NCBI GenBank assembly: GCA_003500135.1
Contig: DNTA01000120.1
Span: 1-45,433, forward strand
DNA from: Cytophagales bacterium
Lineage (GTDB): Bacteria > Bacteroidota > Bacteroidia > Cytophagales > Cyclobacteriaceae
Direction: 5' to 3'
DNA length: 45,433 nucleotides
Shown here: positions 26,335 to 35,191 of the stretch, one piece after another
Numbering within the stretch: the first letter of the stretch is position 1
Layout: each line of letters begins with the position of its first letter
The notes under the pieces: generated by a model
The model's input: the letters and a program-made list of their open reading frames with translations, nothing else
Database searches by the model: none
Told to the model about the DNA's origin: nothing
Made by a program: the position numbers and the translations under genes

Positions 26335-28206
26335 CTACATCCAGAACACAATGTACAGAAAGGCCACTATGGCTACAATACCAATGGCCCAAACATTGAA
26401 TGTGACACTGGTTCTAAAGAAAGTAGCCGGATCTTCGATTTCGATAGCTTTCGGGTCGGCAATATCCATTTTGACATTGGTATAGAAAATAACGCCCAAC
26501 ATCAACATCATAGTACCCATCATAAATATGGATTCAATACCAAGTGATGAATAAGCCGGAACCAAAATGGCGCCTATTGTGAGCATGATCAGACCAATAC
26601 CGGTAAAAATATAGGATGCTTTTAGCGTGCTTCCACTATGCCTATCACCGGCACTCACATGTTTTACCTTGTGTTTGTTATCCGTAAAACTGATCACAGA
26701 AGCAACTGCACATAAGATGATAAACACGTAGCCCATTCTTAGGATAAACGGAATATCCGGTAATACTGCTTTAATGAAAATGCCCATTGGTATGGTTATT
26801 ATTGCTGTCCAGAAGGCTGCCCTTGAAGTGATCTGTTTCCAGAATAATCCCATGGCAAAAACCACTACTACTCCTGGATAAATGAAGCCCGTATATTCCT
26901 GAATATACTGGAACACCTGATCGAGGTTGTTGAGAAGTGGGGCGAATGACATAGCAATGATTATAGAAATGATTGCGGCTACCCTCCCTATTAAAACTAA
27001 ATTTTTATTCGTTGCCTTAGGGTTTATGAACTCTTTGTAGATATCCATTGTAAAAATGGTAGATGTGCTATTAATCATAGAAGCCAATGAGGAAACAATA
27101 GCCGCTGACATTGCAGCAAATGCTAGCCCCCGAACACCTGCGGGAACAAAATTTTTCAACAACCAAGGGTATGCTTCATCAGATTTAGTGATCTCTCCAA
27201 TTTCCTCTATCGGTTTTCCTATCATTACAGAAAGCTCGGCAACGTTGTAATTATTAACCAAAACGTAGGCCGTGATGCCAGGTATAACTACTAACAAAGG
27301 AATAAATATTTTGAGGTATCCGGCGAACAGTAATCCCTTTTCGGCGTGATCAATTGATTTTGCTGCTAATCCTTTTTGTATGATAAATTGATTAAAACCC
27401 CAATAACCCAGATTTATTACCCACATTGCACCCAGTAAAATACCTAGACCTGGTAAATCTTTAAATGCATCTTTCACCCCAAAATCACCATCGGGAACCG
27501 TTTTTCTGCCTTCTTCAATGATCATGGCGAAATGATCGCGCGCTCCTTCATAAATCACTTCGAAACCATTCAGAATACTTCCTGCACCTACTGCGTCTAA
27601 TGCCAAAAATGTGGTAAAGAGCCCTCCCATTACAAGAAATATCACCTGAATCACATCCGTCCAGGCTACGGAAGTTAAACCTCCGTAAATGGAATATATA
27701 CCTGAAAAGACCAATAAGCCGATGATACCATAAATCAAGGGTACACCTAATATATTTTCCAGTGCCAATGCCCCGAGGTAGCTTACTGAGGTCAGGTTGA
27801 CGAACACGTATACCAAAAGCCAGAAAATGGCAAAAAACGAACTTACCGTTCTGTTAAACCGCTGGTTAATAAATTGAGGCATCGTGTAGATACCTTTCTT
27901 TAAAAAGATAGGCAGGAAATATTTCGCTACTATAATTAGCGTAATGGCTGCTATCCATTCGTAAGCTGCAATGGCCAGTCCTACCGCATATCCGGAACCT
28001 GACATCGCAATAAAGTGCTCTGCCGATATATTGGCAGCGATCAGTGAAGCGCCTACTGCCCACCAGGTAAGTGAATTGCTGGCGAGGAAATAGTCATTTG
28101 CTGTTTTCTCGACCCCTTTTTTCGAACGGGACACAAATAGTCCCATCGAAATAATTATGATACAGTAAACAATAAAAATGACATAATCAATCGTCGTAAA
28201 ACCCAT
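26335..28206 (-). CDS. Sodium/solute symporter of the SSS (SGLT) family
   Basis: A 623-aa inner-membrane transporter with about 14 helices, from IDYVIFIVYCIIIISMGLF at the N-terminus to WAIGIVAIVAFLYIVFWM at the end. SGLT-like features are ASLIAANISAEHFIAMSGSG in helix 2 and a long extracellular loop before NLGYWGFNQFIIQKGLAA. It would import a sugar with Na+. It starts 8 bp after an aldose 1-epimerase gene and lies 1.2 kb from a ribulokinase fragment, so a pentose or galactose-like sugar is likely. The Na+ gradient could come from the decarboxylase encoded at 3-7 kb. Confidence 0.9.
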   Translation of the reverse strand: MGFTTIDYVIFIVYCIIIISMGLFVSRSKKGVEKTANDYFLASNSLTWWAVGASLIAANISAEHFIAMSGSGYAVGLAIAAYEWIAAITLIIVAKYFLPIFLKKGIYTMPQFINQRFNRTVSSFFAIFWLLVYVFVNLTSVSYLGALALENILGVPLIYGIIGLLVFSGIYSIYGGLTSVAWTDVIQVIFLVMGGLFTTFLALDAVGAGSILNGFEVIYEGARDHFAMIIEEGRKTVPDGDFGVKDAFKDLPGLGILLGAMWVINLGYWGFNQFIIQKGLAAKSIDHAEKGLLFAGYLKIFIPLLVVIPGITAYVLVNNYNVAELSVMIGKPIEEIGEITKSDEAYPWLLKNFVPAGVRGLAFAAMSAAIVSSLASMINSTSTIFTMDIYKEFINPKATNKNLVLIGRVAAIISIIIAMSFAPLLNNLDQVFQYIQEYTGFIYPGVVVVFAMGLFWKQITSRAAFWTAIITIPMGIFIKAVLPDIPFILRMGYVFIILCAVASVISFTDNKHKVKHVSAGDRHSGSTLKASYIFTGIGLIMLTIGAILVPAYSSLGIESIFMMGTMMLMLGVIFYTNVKMDIADPKAIEIEDPATFFRTSVTFNVWAIGIVAIVAFLYIVFWM

Positions 28207-28214
28207 GATTTTGT

Positions 28215-29360
28215 TTATTTAACGCTAAAAATAAATTTGGTGGTGCTGTGATAAGACGCTCCCGGTTCCAATACAACCGAAGGAAAATCCGGTTGATTGG
28301 GAGAGTCAGGAAAATGTTGTGTTTCCAGACATAAACCTGAACGAAACTTATATCTCACGCCATTTTTACCTTTTGCTTCACCATCTAAAAAGTTTCCTGA
28401 ATAGAATTGAATGCCGGGCTCGGTAGTAAAAACTTCCAACAACCTTCCACTTTTGGGTTCATAAAGTCTGGCGGCAAAGGCCATCTTATCCTCACCATCA
28501 TTGAGCGCCCAACAATGGTCGAATCCATTCGCTATTTCCAGTTGGTTATTGTCTATGCCAATATCAACGCCAATCACTTTTGATTGGGAGAAATCAAAGG
28601 GAGTACCCTTTACCGGTCTTAATTCTCCGGTGGGGATCAACGTATTGTCCACAGGCAGAAAACGATCGGCATTTATGGTTAATTGATGATCCAGTATATC
28701 ATCCTCCATTGCAGTTAAGTTGAAATAGCTGTGTTGGGTCAGGTTGACAATAGTAGTTTTATCAGTTTTGGCTTTGTAGTCGCAGGTGAGCGAATTGTCA
28801 TGGCCCAGCATATAGGTTACTGTTACCTCCAGTTTTCCGGGATAACCCTCTTCCATATTTTCGCTGGTATAGGTAAGTACGAGGCCTTCTCCTTCTTCAT
28901 TTTCAAAAGGTTCGATATCCCAAAATACCTTATCAAATCCTTTATCGCCACCATGTAAATGATTACCGATATTATTTTGGACCAGTGAATAAGTAGTATC
29001 GTTAAGTGGGAATTTGCCTTTAGCAATTCGATTCCCATATCGACCGATAATAGCCCCAAAATAAGGATTGAACTTTAAATAATCATCCAGGTTGTTGTAA
29101 CCCAGTACTACATCTTCAAATTCACCATTTTTATCAGGTACGATCAGGTTAGTAATGATACCACCATAATTAATAACCCCTGCCATGAGGCCATTTTTAT
29201 TGGAAATCGTATATCTTTTAACCTGACGTCCATCGGGCATTTTGCCAAAATCTGTTACTTTATTCATTTGATCAATGGTATTCCCTTTGTCATTTTTATT
29301 AGCTGTACATACCGACAAGAAAATTAGGGCTAGAATGAACAGTGATATGTTGTTTTTCAT
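28215..29360 (-). CDS. Exported aldose 1-epimerase (mutarotase)
   Basis: A 381-aa galactose-mutarotase-fold enzyme that interconverts alpha and beta anomers of aldoses. Motifs in order: GRYGNRI (106-112), NHLHGG (133-138), the acid His210 in TQHSYFNL, DHCW (281-284) and the base Glu346 in LETQHFPDSPNQP. The N-terminus is hydrophobic and ends FLSVC: a signal peptide, possibly a lipoprotein with an unusual Val before Cys18. Periplasmic mutarotation next to a symporter prepares sugar for uptake. Confidence 0.93.
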   Translation of the reverse strand: MKNNISLFILALIFLSVCTANKNDKGNTIDQMNKVTDFGKMPDGRQVKRYTISNKNGLMAGVINYGGIITNLIVPDKNGEFEDVVLGYNNLDDYLKFNPYFGAIIGRYGNRIAKGKFPLNDTTYSLVQNNIGNHLHGGDKGFDKVFWDIEPFENEEGEGLVLTYTSENMEEGYPGKLEVTVTYMLGHDNSLTCDYKAKTDKTTIVNLTQHSYFNLTAMEDDILDHQLTINADRFLPVDNTLIPTGELRPVKGTPFDFSQSKVIGVDIGIDNNQLEIANGFDHCWALNDGEDKMAFAARLYEPKSGRLLEVFTTEPGIQFYSGNFLDGEAKGKNGVRYKFRSGLCLETQHFPDSPNQPDFPSVVLEPGASYHSTTKFIFSVK

Positions 29361-29452
29361 GATCTGGTAGCTTAAAGTTCGTTTTGGAATAATTGATAAT
29401 ACACCTTATTCCATTTGAATTGATTAATGAATTCATTGGTAGATTCGTTTAA

Positions 29453-29632
29453 TCATAGATATGAATTGAAATCGTTATTGCTTAATTTCAATGAATACTT
29501 AATGCATTTGCCTTCCTTCCAAAGGGCATGCCAATGCACCTTGCTTCCAAGTGTTTCACCCTTATAGGTATTCACTAATACGGAACGAACTGAATCTGGT
29601 CCAAAATCGAGGCCAATTGCATATGATTCCAT
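29453..29632 (-). pseudogene. Truncated L-ribulokinase (N-terminal 59 codons)
   Basis: The - strand frame from ATG at 29632 to TGA at 29453 starts with AIGLDFGPDSVRSVLVNTY, the phosphate-1 segment of FGGY kinases in the ribulokinase style. KGETLGSKVHWHALWKEGK follows, matching AraB residues up to about 45. The rest of the about 560-residue enzyme is absent; only about 90 bp separate its stop from the epimerase start. The canonical GTDSVR reads GPDSVR. I infer deletion of an arabinose-type kinase gene formerly at the head of the symporter cluster. Confidence 0.75.
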
Positions 29633-29954
29633 TTATTATATTATACTGGTTTATGCTCAACTGTTTTTATACGTACTTTGTACACTTAAAGTTAAGCAAT
29701 TATTTCTAAACACAAGATTTAATGATCAAATACTGTTGGTACATTTATAGTGAAATAATTATCGAGTCGTCTATATTCAATATATTTAATTCTTGATCTT
29801 AATTGCCATTCTCTAAATAAATACCTTATTTTCAATATCCCATGTTCCAAAAAATTGACTTATGATTTAAAAATTGCTGTTATGTAAGGCTATTAAACCA
29901 TCAGCAGAAGAGAACAATTACTATTCAAAAAGATTTATACATAAACACCTTACC

Positions 29955-30569
29955 ATGAAAAAGTTACTAATTCCATTAATCCTGACCGGTATCAATTTCA
30001 CTCTTTTTGGCCAATCTTCATGGCTTGAAATTGATCGAAAGCATCATGATATCAACAAAAAGGGCATGACTGTTTTAGGTAGTTGGGCGGTTGGAAATAT
30101 TGTACTGAATAGTTCATTGTTAATTGCCGGAACTAACGATAAAAGAACAGAAGCCTTTTATCAGATGAATATTGGGTGGAATGCGGTAAATCTGGCGCTA
30201 GCCATTCCGGGTTTTATAAATGCAAGAAAAAAACTTCAAGATAGCAATAAACCTGATAATGCTGCTGACATCATGGAAGAAGCACATAATATTGAAAAGA
30301 TTTTATTGCTCAATACCGGTTTAGATGTAGCATATATGGCTGCGGGAGGCTGTTTGATGAATATTCAAACTTCAGATATTGATCGAAAAATGCAATTTGA
30401 GGGATTTGGTGCAGGGCTCATATTACAGGGCGGCTTTTTATTCGCCTTCGATATTATTATGTATGTTATGCATAGAAAAAATGGTCGTAAAATAAATGAG
30501 TTAATGAGAAATATTACCGTTTCAACAGGCCGAAACGGATTTACAGTGTCCTGGAAAATTGGAGGCTGA
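29955..30569 (+). CDS. Small polytopic membrane protein with signal peptide, DUF6992-like
   Basis: A 204-aa protein starting at the ATG at 29955, since MKKLLIPLILTGINFTLFGQ is a good signal peptide; a longer frame from 29874 adds 27 implausible residues. Four hydrophobic segments follow: around VLGSWAVGNIVLNSSLLI, NIGWNAVNLALAIPGFI, LLLNTGLDVAYMAAGG and FDIIMYVM. This pattern resembles a Bacteroidota family of unknown function (DUF6992, low certainty). The 322 bp upstream show no gene or clear promoter. Confidence 0.7.
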   Translation: MKKLLIPLILTGINFTLFGQSSWLEIDRKHHDINKKGMTVLGSWAVGNIVLNSSLLIAGTNDKRTEAFYQMNIGWNAVNLALAIPGFINARKKLQDSNKPDNAADIMEEAHNIEKILLLNTGLDVAYMAAGGCLMNIQTSDIDRKMQFEGFGAGLILQGGFLFAFDIIMYVMHRKNGRKINELMRNITVSTGRNGFTVSWKIGG

Positions 30570-30589
30570 TACAAGAGGCAAAACCGCCC

Positions 30590-30991
30590 CTACCAATAAT
30601 GGCTGATCCTTTGATGTTTTTTTATGTTTTCCAGTTTTTCGGTCGTTAATGGTTTACTGATAAACTCTATCACACTATGATAGATTTTTGATTTTTCATG
30701 ATCCAGTGGATCAATGCTGGAAGTTAGCATCACAACATCTGGCCCGGAACCCGGATGATAAAATTCTTTTTCAAAAATGTATAAAAACTCCCACCCATTC
30801 ATATGAGGCATATTAATATCCAGAAAAACCAATCCTGTTCTCTCGCTTATTTCCAGTGACCTGAGTTGTTCCATGGCTGATTCCGCACTTTCAAATTGTA
30901 TCACTTCACTTGCAAAATGATTTCTTGTGATCGCTAAATTACCTATGTAAAGCGTTACATCATCATCTACTAACATTACTTTTTGAGGCAT
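30590..30991 (-). CDS. Stand-alone CheY-like response regulator
   Basis: A 133-aa receiver domain with no output domain. The acidic pocket is VDDD (8-11), the phosphoacceptor is Asp58 in LVFLDINMPHMNGWEF, the switch Thr is Thr90 in MLTSS and the lysine is Lys113 in ISKPL. No histidine kinase gene is adjacent. Single-domain receivers in Bacteroidota often serve phosphorelays of hybrid kinases. Convergent with the upstream membrane-protein gene, 20 bp apart. Confidence 0.92.
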   Translation of the reverse strand: MPQKVMLVDDDVTLYIGNLAITRNHFASEVIQFESAESAMEQLRSLEISERTGLVFLDINMPHMNGWEFLYIFEKEFYHPGSGPDVVMLTSSIDPLDHEKSKIYHSVIEFISKPLTTEKLENIKKHQRISHYW

Positions 30992-31106
30992 ATTTTACCT
31001 TTGGGATGAGTTAAAATTTTTAAAAAAGGATGAAGTAAAAAATGATATGTGATTTAAACCTTTATATTGATATTGTTCTACCGTACAGCAAGATTTAAAT
31101 AATAAA

Positions 31107-32006
31107 TTAATGGGATAAAGTGCCAATCACTCTAAGTGAAGACGGTTTAACCGTAATCTGAACAGGTCCTTGTACAATCTTAGGCTCTCCATCAATATGC
31201 ATTTCCAATTCTTTTTCCAAATCTAAAATGCATTTTCCGGCAGTAAAGCTTTGATAATAGGGCGAAAGATGAATCTTTTTAGAGAACAGCTGCCATGCCA
31301 GTACAGGTGCAGCGTACCATGGAAACGGTCTTAAAATCGCAATATGAATCAACCCGTCATTTAATTTGGCATCCGGGGCAATGAATGCATTATTACCAAA
31401 CTGTCGACTATTGGCAAAGGAACAAAGAAATACTTTTTCATCAACCTTTTGCGTTTCGTCCAGAAGCATTTTGATATGCAAAGGCTTATAAGTATGCATC
31501 AACTTCAAAGTAGCCTGAATATAGTTCAAAAACCCTCTTGCTTTCATTTTATCAAAAAAATGAGCCACCCGGGCGTCAAAACCAATTCCTGCCATATTAA
31601 CGCACGGATGGTCGTTTAGTAGAAGTGTATCAATATGAATAGGTGTACTTTTTTTCAGTAGGTCAAAAGCTTTTTTCTTATTCATGGGTATACCCAATTC
31701 ACGTGCCAGACCATTTCCTGAACCATTGGGTATGATGCCCAGTGGAATATCCGTATTAACGAGCCCTGAAGCCACTTCATTTACAGTCCCGTCCCCTCCT
31801 ATGGCAGTTACGATTAAGTATTTATCTCTGTTTTTTTTGGCTAATTCGGTTGCGTGCCCCGGGGATTTAGTCCTTTTTATCTTAAATTTTGCCTCTGAAG
31901 CGCCATTTACACCAAAGATTTCTGTTTTCAGCGCCTTTTTCTTTCCTGCCGCGGGGTTAAAAATTAGTAGAATCTTGTTCTTAAGTCCATTGTTACTCAT
32001 TTCCAA
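31107..32006 (-). CDS. Diacylglycerol/lipid kinase (YegS/BmrU-like)
   Basis: A 299-aa DAGK-catalytic-domain protein. GGDGTVNEV (70-78) is the nucleotide loop and PNGSGNGLAR (93-102) the second glycine block. ACVNMAGIGFDARVAH-like text near 137-150 and a C-terminal beta-sandwich with EMHIDGEP complete the fold. It phosphorylates a lipid with ATP at the cytosolic membrane face. Start at residue 1 or Met3 cannot be told apart. Divergent from the MATE gene. Confidence 0.88.
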   Translation of the reverse strand: MEMSNNGLKNKILLIFNPAAGKKKALKTEIFGVNGASEAKFKIKRTKSPGHATELAKKNRDKYLIVTAIGGDGTVNEVASGLVNTDIPLGIIPNGSGNGLARELGIPMNKKKAFDLLKKSTPIHIDTLLLNDHPCVNMAGIGFDARVAHFFDKMKARGFLNYIQATLKLMHTYKPLHIKMLLDETQKVDEKVFLCSFANSRQFGNNAFIAPDAKLNDGLIHIAILRPFPWYAAPVLAWQLFSKKIHLSPYYQSFTAGKCILDLEKELEMHIDGEPKIVQGPVQITVKPSSLRVIGTLSH

Positions 32007-32056
32007 AAAAATTACTCACGTCAAAATAAACCCTAAAATATTGATAAAATTGAATG

Positions 32057-32153
32057 TTTGGATATAGTTATCAAAACTTAACACAGAAATGGATAAATCT
32101 TTTATGATCGTTAATATTTTGCCAAACTTTTAGTATTTGATATAGTTACCAAA
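32057..32153. promoter_or_regulatory. Two operator-like near-palindromes between lipid kinase and MATE gene
   Basis: TTTGGATATAGTTATCAAA (32057-32075) and TTTGATATAGTTACCAAA (32136-32153) share the core GATATAGTTAYCAAA, and each is nearly symmetric (TTTGrTA..TAyCAAA). They sit 78 bp apart in the 164-bp divergent intergenic region. Paired sites of this kind typically bind a dimeric repressor. No regulator is encoded next to them. Confidence 0.45.
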
Positions 32154-32170
32154 TAAATCCAATATTTAGT

Positions 32171-33526
32171 TTGAGCAAATCCAGAGACCTCACTTCCGGC
32201 TCGATCAGGCAACATCTCATACAACTCACCATTCCAATGATCTTTGGATTATTGAGTTTAGTGGCGTTTAATTTAATAGATACCTATTTCGTGGGGCAAT
32301 TAGGTGAAGATCAATTAGCTGCTTTAAGCTTCACTTTCCCTGTAATCATGATTATTTTTAGCCTAATTCAGGGGATAGGCATTGGCGCCACTGCGCTTAT
32401 TTCACGCTCTATAGGAAAAAATGACCGCGAAAAGGCAGCCAGGGAAACAACTGATAGTTTATTCCTTGCAGTAGCGCTGGCAGGTATTTTTGTGGTTGCA
32501 GGCCAATTGACAATTAAGCCTACTTTCCGAATGCTGGGAGCTTCTGAAGAAGTATTGCCTTACATAGTAGAATACATGCAACCCTGGTATTGGGCAATTC
32601 TATTTGTGGTTATACCATTCGTTGGAAATAGCGCTATCAGGGCAACCGGTGATGCCCTGACACCAAGCCTTATCATGTTCTTTGCCGTAGTGATCAATGC
32701 CATATTAGATCCTTTACTCATATTTGGTTACGGCCCTTTTCCTGCATTAGGCATTGGGGGCGCTGCTTATGCCACCGCCATCAGCAGAGGTATGACCATG
32801 GTATTGTCACTTCATGTACTGAATAACAGGGAAAAATTGATCACGAGGCATATCCCCAGTTTTGAAGTACTCAAAGGTTGTTGGAAGTCTATTTTGTATA
32901 TCGGTTTGCCATCCGGAATATCGCGTATGATCACCCCTCTGGCAGTAGGTGTAGCCACAAAGCTTCTTGCACAACATTCAGCAGCTGCCGTAGCAGCTTT
33001 TGGTGTAGGCACGCGGCTGGAATTCCTGGTTTCCAGTGTTTTAATCGCTCTTTCCGCTTCGATAGGCCCGATTGTTGGACAGAACTTAGGCAAAAACAAT
33101 TTTAAAAGGATATCTTCAGCGGTTAAAGAGTCAACATGGTTTGCCATTTTATGGGGCTTTATCTTGTCGGTTATGCTTGCGATTGTGGCAAAACCTCTTG
33201 GAGCACTATTTACCGACAGCCAGGAAGTAGTGGAGTATTTGTCGCTCTATTTGTACATCGTTCCCTTTTCATTTGGTTTTCAGGGCGTTGTGCTGATTAT
33301 TAATTCCAGCCTTAATACTTTAAATAAACCCATTGATGCTTCACTTCTCGTACTTGCGCAAAACTTTTTCATCTATATTCCGGGCTCCTATGCGGGCTCT
33401 GAGTTGCTTGGTGTTTCAGGTATTCTTGGCGCCATAGCGCTGGCATACGTTGTTGGAGGTATAATTTCTGTTTACTGGCATAGGCGCACCATTGATAACC
33501 TTCAAAAACATGTTCACGTTGAATAA
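32171..33526 (+). CDS. MATE-family multidrug/Na+ antiporter
   Basis: A 451-aa exporter with 12 predicted helices in two homologous halves. N-half marks are IPMIFGLLSLVAFNLIDTYF and GIGIGATALISRSIGKND; the C-half repeats the pattern with GVGTRLEFLVSSVLIALSAS and IGPIVGQNLGKNN. The frame begins with TTG at 32171; no ATG lies near the conserved N-terminus, so TTG initiation is likely. It exports drugs or metabolites in exchange for Na+ or H+. The operator-like twin sites are just upstream. Confidence 0.92.
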   Translation: MSKSRDLTSGSIRQHLIQLTIPMIFGLLSLVAFNLIDTYFVGQLGEDQLAALSFTFPVIMIIFSLIQGIGIGATALISRSIGKNDREKAARETTDSLFLAVALAGIFVVAGQLTIKPTFRMLGASEEVLPYIVEYMQPWYWAILFVVIPFVGNSAIRATGDALTPSLIMFFAVVINAILDPLLIFGYGPFPALGIGGAAYATAISRGMTMVLSLHVLNNREKLITRHIPSFEVLKGCWKSILYIGLPSGISRMITPLAVGVATKLLAQHSAAAVAAFGVGTRLEFLVSSVLIALSASIGPIVGQNLGKNNFKRISSAVKESTWFAILWGFILSVMLAIVAKPLGALFTDSQEVVEYLSLYLYIVPFSFGFQGVVLIINSSLNTLNKPIDASLLVLAQNFFIYIPGSYAGSELLGVSGILGAIALAYVVGGIISVYWHRRTIDNLQKHVHVE

Positions 33527-33542
33527 GGTAAGGGTCAATTAA

Positions 33543-33576
33543 TTTGTAAATTAATATTTATGATTTGTTATATTTG
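33543..33576 (+). promoter_or_regulatory. Bacteroidota-type promoter for the helicase-associated-domain gene
   Basis: TATATTTG (33569-33576), followed by C, matches the -7 consensus TAnnTTTG exactly. A TTTG -33 element lies at 33543-33546 with a 22-bp spacer. The ATG is 49 bp downstream. The -33 box is part of an A/T inverted repeat (ATTAATTT / AAATTAAT) just after the MATE stop. Confidence 0.55.
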
Positions 33577-33625
33577 CCCTACAAATAACCTTCTGGTTTT
33601 AAATACTATATCGGGAACGTAATTC

Positions 33626-34345
33626 ATGAAAGAATCTACAAAAAGATCAGTTTGGGAAGAGAATTATTCATATTTGGAAAATTTTCTTGAAGAAAACGGT
33701 CGATTTCCTACAGTTAAAGAGAACTCACGAATTCACAATTGGCTGCGATATCAACGTTATCGTTTCAAAAAAGGCGAGCTTTCTCCAAAAAAATCAAAAA
33801 AATTAAAAGAAATCGGGTTTTTGCTTTCCAAAAACAACAACGATGTACTTTGGGAACGAAGGTATGAACTTCTGAAAGAGTATATTCGAAAAGGATTTGA
33901 CCCGAATGTACCCCGGAAGCCGGACAACAAAGGTGTTGAGTATATCTTATCGAACTGGTTAAACAAGCAAAGGTACAATTTCCGAAAGGGAATATTGCCT
34001 CTCGATAAAGCCAAAAAGCTGGAAGAAGCGGGCGTATATTTCAGTTGGAAACAATACCATTTCGAAAAGAAATACCAACAACTGAAATCATTTTACAAAA
34101 AACACGGCCATTTCGAGGTACCCTATACAGGTAAACATAAAAAGCTGAGGCAGTGGATTGATCAGATTAGAAGCAAAAGAAAAGAACAACTCACCCCAGA
34201 ACAATTGCAAGCCCTAAATGAATTAGGCCTTCCTTTCAAAAGTTTGACAAAAAGGGTAAAAGAAGCTCGGGAAAAGCAAAGTGAGGCTGAACTGAAAATG
34301 CAATTCAGTAAATTGAAAAAAAAGGATAATAAAGACAGAAAATAA
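33626..34345 (+). CDS. Protein of three tandem helicase-associated (HA) domains
   Basis: A 239-aa, strongly basic protein. Three HA units of about 60 residues (PF03457 type) are visible: about 10-66 (WEENYSYLENFLEENGRFP, ending IHNWLRYQRYRFKKGELS), 76-141 and 146-204, each with a conserved W in the helix-2 position (Trp40, Trp111, Trp177) and a basic helix-turn-helix-like end. HA domains usually follow a superfamily II helicase core and bind nucleic acid. Here there is no helicase. The tail (205-239) is a charged helix. Function unknown; nucleic-acid binding is likely. Confidence 0.8.
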   Translation: MKESTKRSVWEENYSYLENFLEENGRFPTVKENSRIHNWLRYQRYRFKKGELSPKKSKKLKEIGFLLSKNNNDVLWERRYELLKEYIRKGFDPNVPRKPDNKGVEYILSNWLNKQRYNFRKGILPLDKAKKLEEAGVYFSWKQYHFEKKYQQLKSFYKKHGHFEVPYTGKHKKLRQWIDQIRSKRKEQLTPEQLQALNELGLPFKSLTKRVKEAREKQSEAELKMQFSKLKKKDNKDRK

Positions 34346-34357
34346 AGTTTCACTCAT

Positions 34358-34388
34358 AAAAAAACCGGGGGGCGCCTCCGGTTTTTAA
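34358..34388. terminator. Bidirectional intrinsic terminator
   Basis: AAAACCGG and CCGGTTTT flank a GC-rich centre with GGCGCC. The A and T tracts on both sides let it stop the + strand HA-domain gene (13 bp upstream) and the convergent YtxH-like gene. Confidence 0.85.
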
Positions 34389-34415
34389 TTTCTTCTGAGA
34401 TGTTTTTTCTCGTGT

Positions 34416-34676
34416 TTATTTTACGGAATCCAACATCTCGTTGACCAATTTTTTACCTTCTTTGCTGTAATTGTCCACTTTCTTGTTGTATTCGCGTTTA
34501 GCTTTGTCCCACGATTCGTGGATGACGTCATTAAGATCGTCTTTTACGTCTTCAGCCCTTTGAACAATTTTTCTTCTTGTTCTTTTACCACTTGCTGGCG
34601 CTAATAGTATTCCCATAGCCGCACCTGCGGCGGCGCCAATTATAAATCCTCCAAGTGTTTTTAAATTACTATTCAT
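34416..34676 (-). CDS. YtxH-domain small membrane protein
   Basis: An 86-aa protein with a glycine/alanine-rich membrane helix (about 8-27: LGGFIIGAAAGAAMGILLAP) followed by ASGKRTRRKI and an amphipathic, charged helix. This is the YtxH/GvpP-like pattern, often linked to envelope or general stress. Location is inner membrane with a cytosolic coiled tail. Confidence 0.85.
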   Translation of the reverse strand: MNSNLKTLGGFIIGAAAGAAMGILLAPASGKRTRRKIVQRAEDVKDDLNDVIHESWDKAKREYNKKVDNYSKEGKKLVNEMLDSVK

Positions 34677-35191
34677 AGTTGTTGCTATTTGTTGATTGGT
34701 TTTGATGTTTTCAAAACATTCTACTAATAATTACGCAAATCGCATACCATTGGATGGTGTATTCTAAAAAAATACAATTTTCAGCCTACTGTTATTGCAA
34801 AGCTTCAACAATTAAATTTGAAGAGTCTGTTATGAATGTGAAATTGACAAAAAACCAAAAGTAACACCTTCAGTATTTAAAAGTTCTGACCATGCGCTTA
34901 TCATCAATCAAAAGTTAATAAACATTTGAAATACAACAACTTATATGATCCTCCAAATCCTTGTCAAATGTCAGGTCAGTTTCCATAATACAATAAAATG
35001 TTTTCATGCTTTTTAATCTAAGAGGTTAATTCTTAATAAAATCACAACGTTTTCTGTATCGTCAGGGACCCCCTTGTATACTTCAAATTAAACTTAAGTA
35101 TTTATTTGGAAAACGTGGTAATAGTTCGACATGTTGTCGGCTATTGTGGAAATTAATTCACAAAATGTAAAATTTGATAATGACTAGTTAA
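34677..35191. other. 515-bp non-coding interval
   Basis: No credible gene. Near the YtxH start is a small hairpin (ACCAT/ATGGT, about 34747-34759). At the right end a perfect 14-bp palindrome ACTAGTTAACTAGT (35183-35196) covers the nucleoside-transporter stop codon. I could not pick a convincing promoter. Confidence 0.45.

Noticed and set aside
29874..29954. Longer start for the four-helix membrane protein
   Set aside because: The added 27 residues are not signal-like, while the ATG at 29955 begins a good signal peptide.
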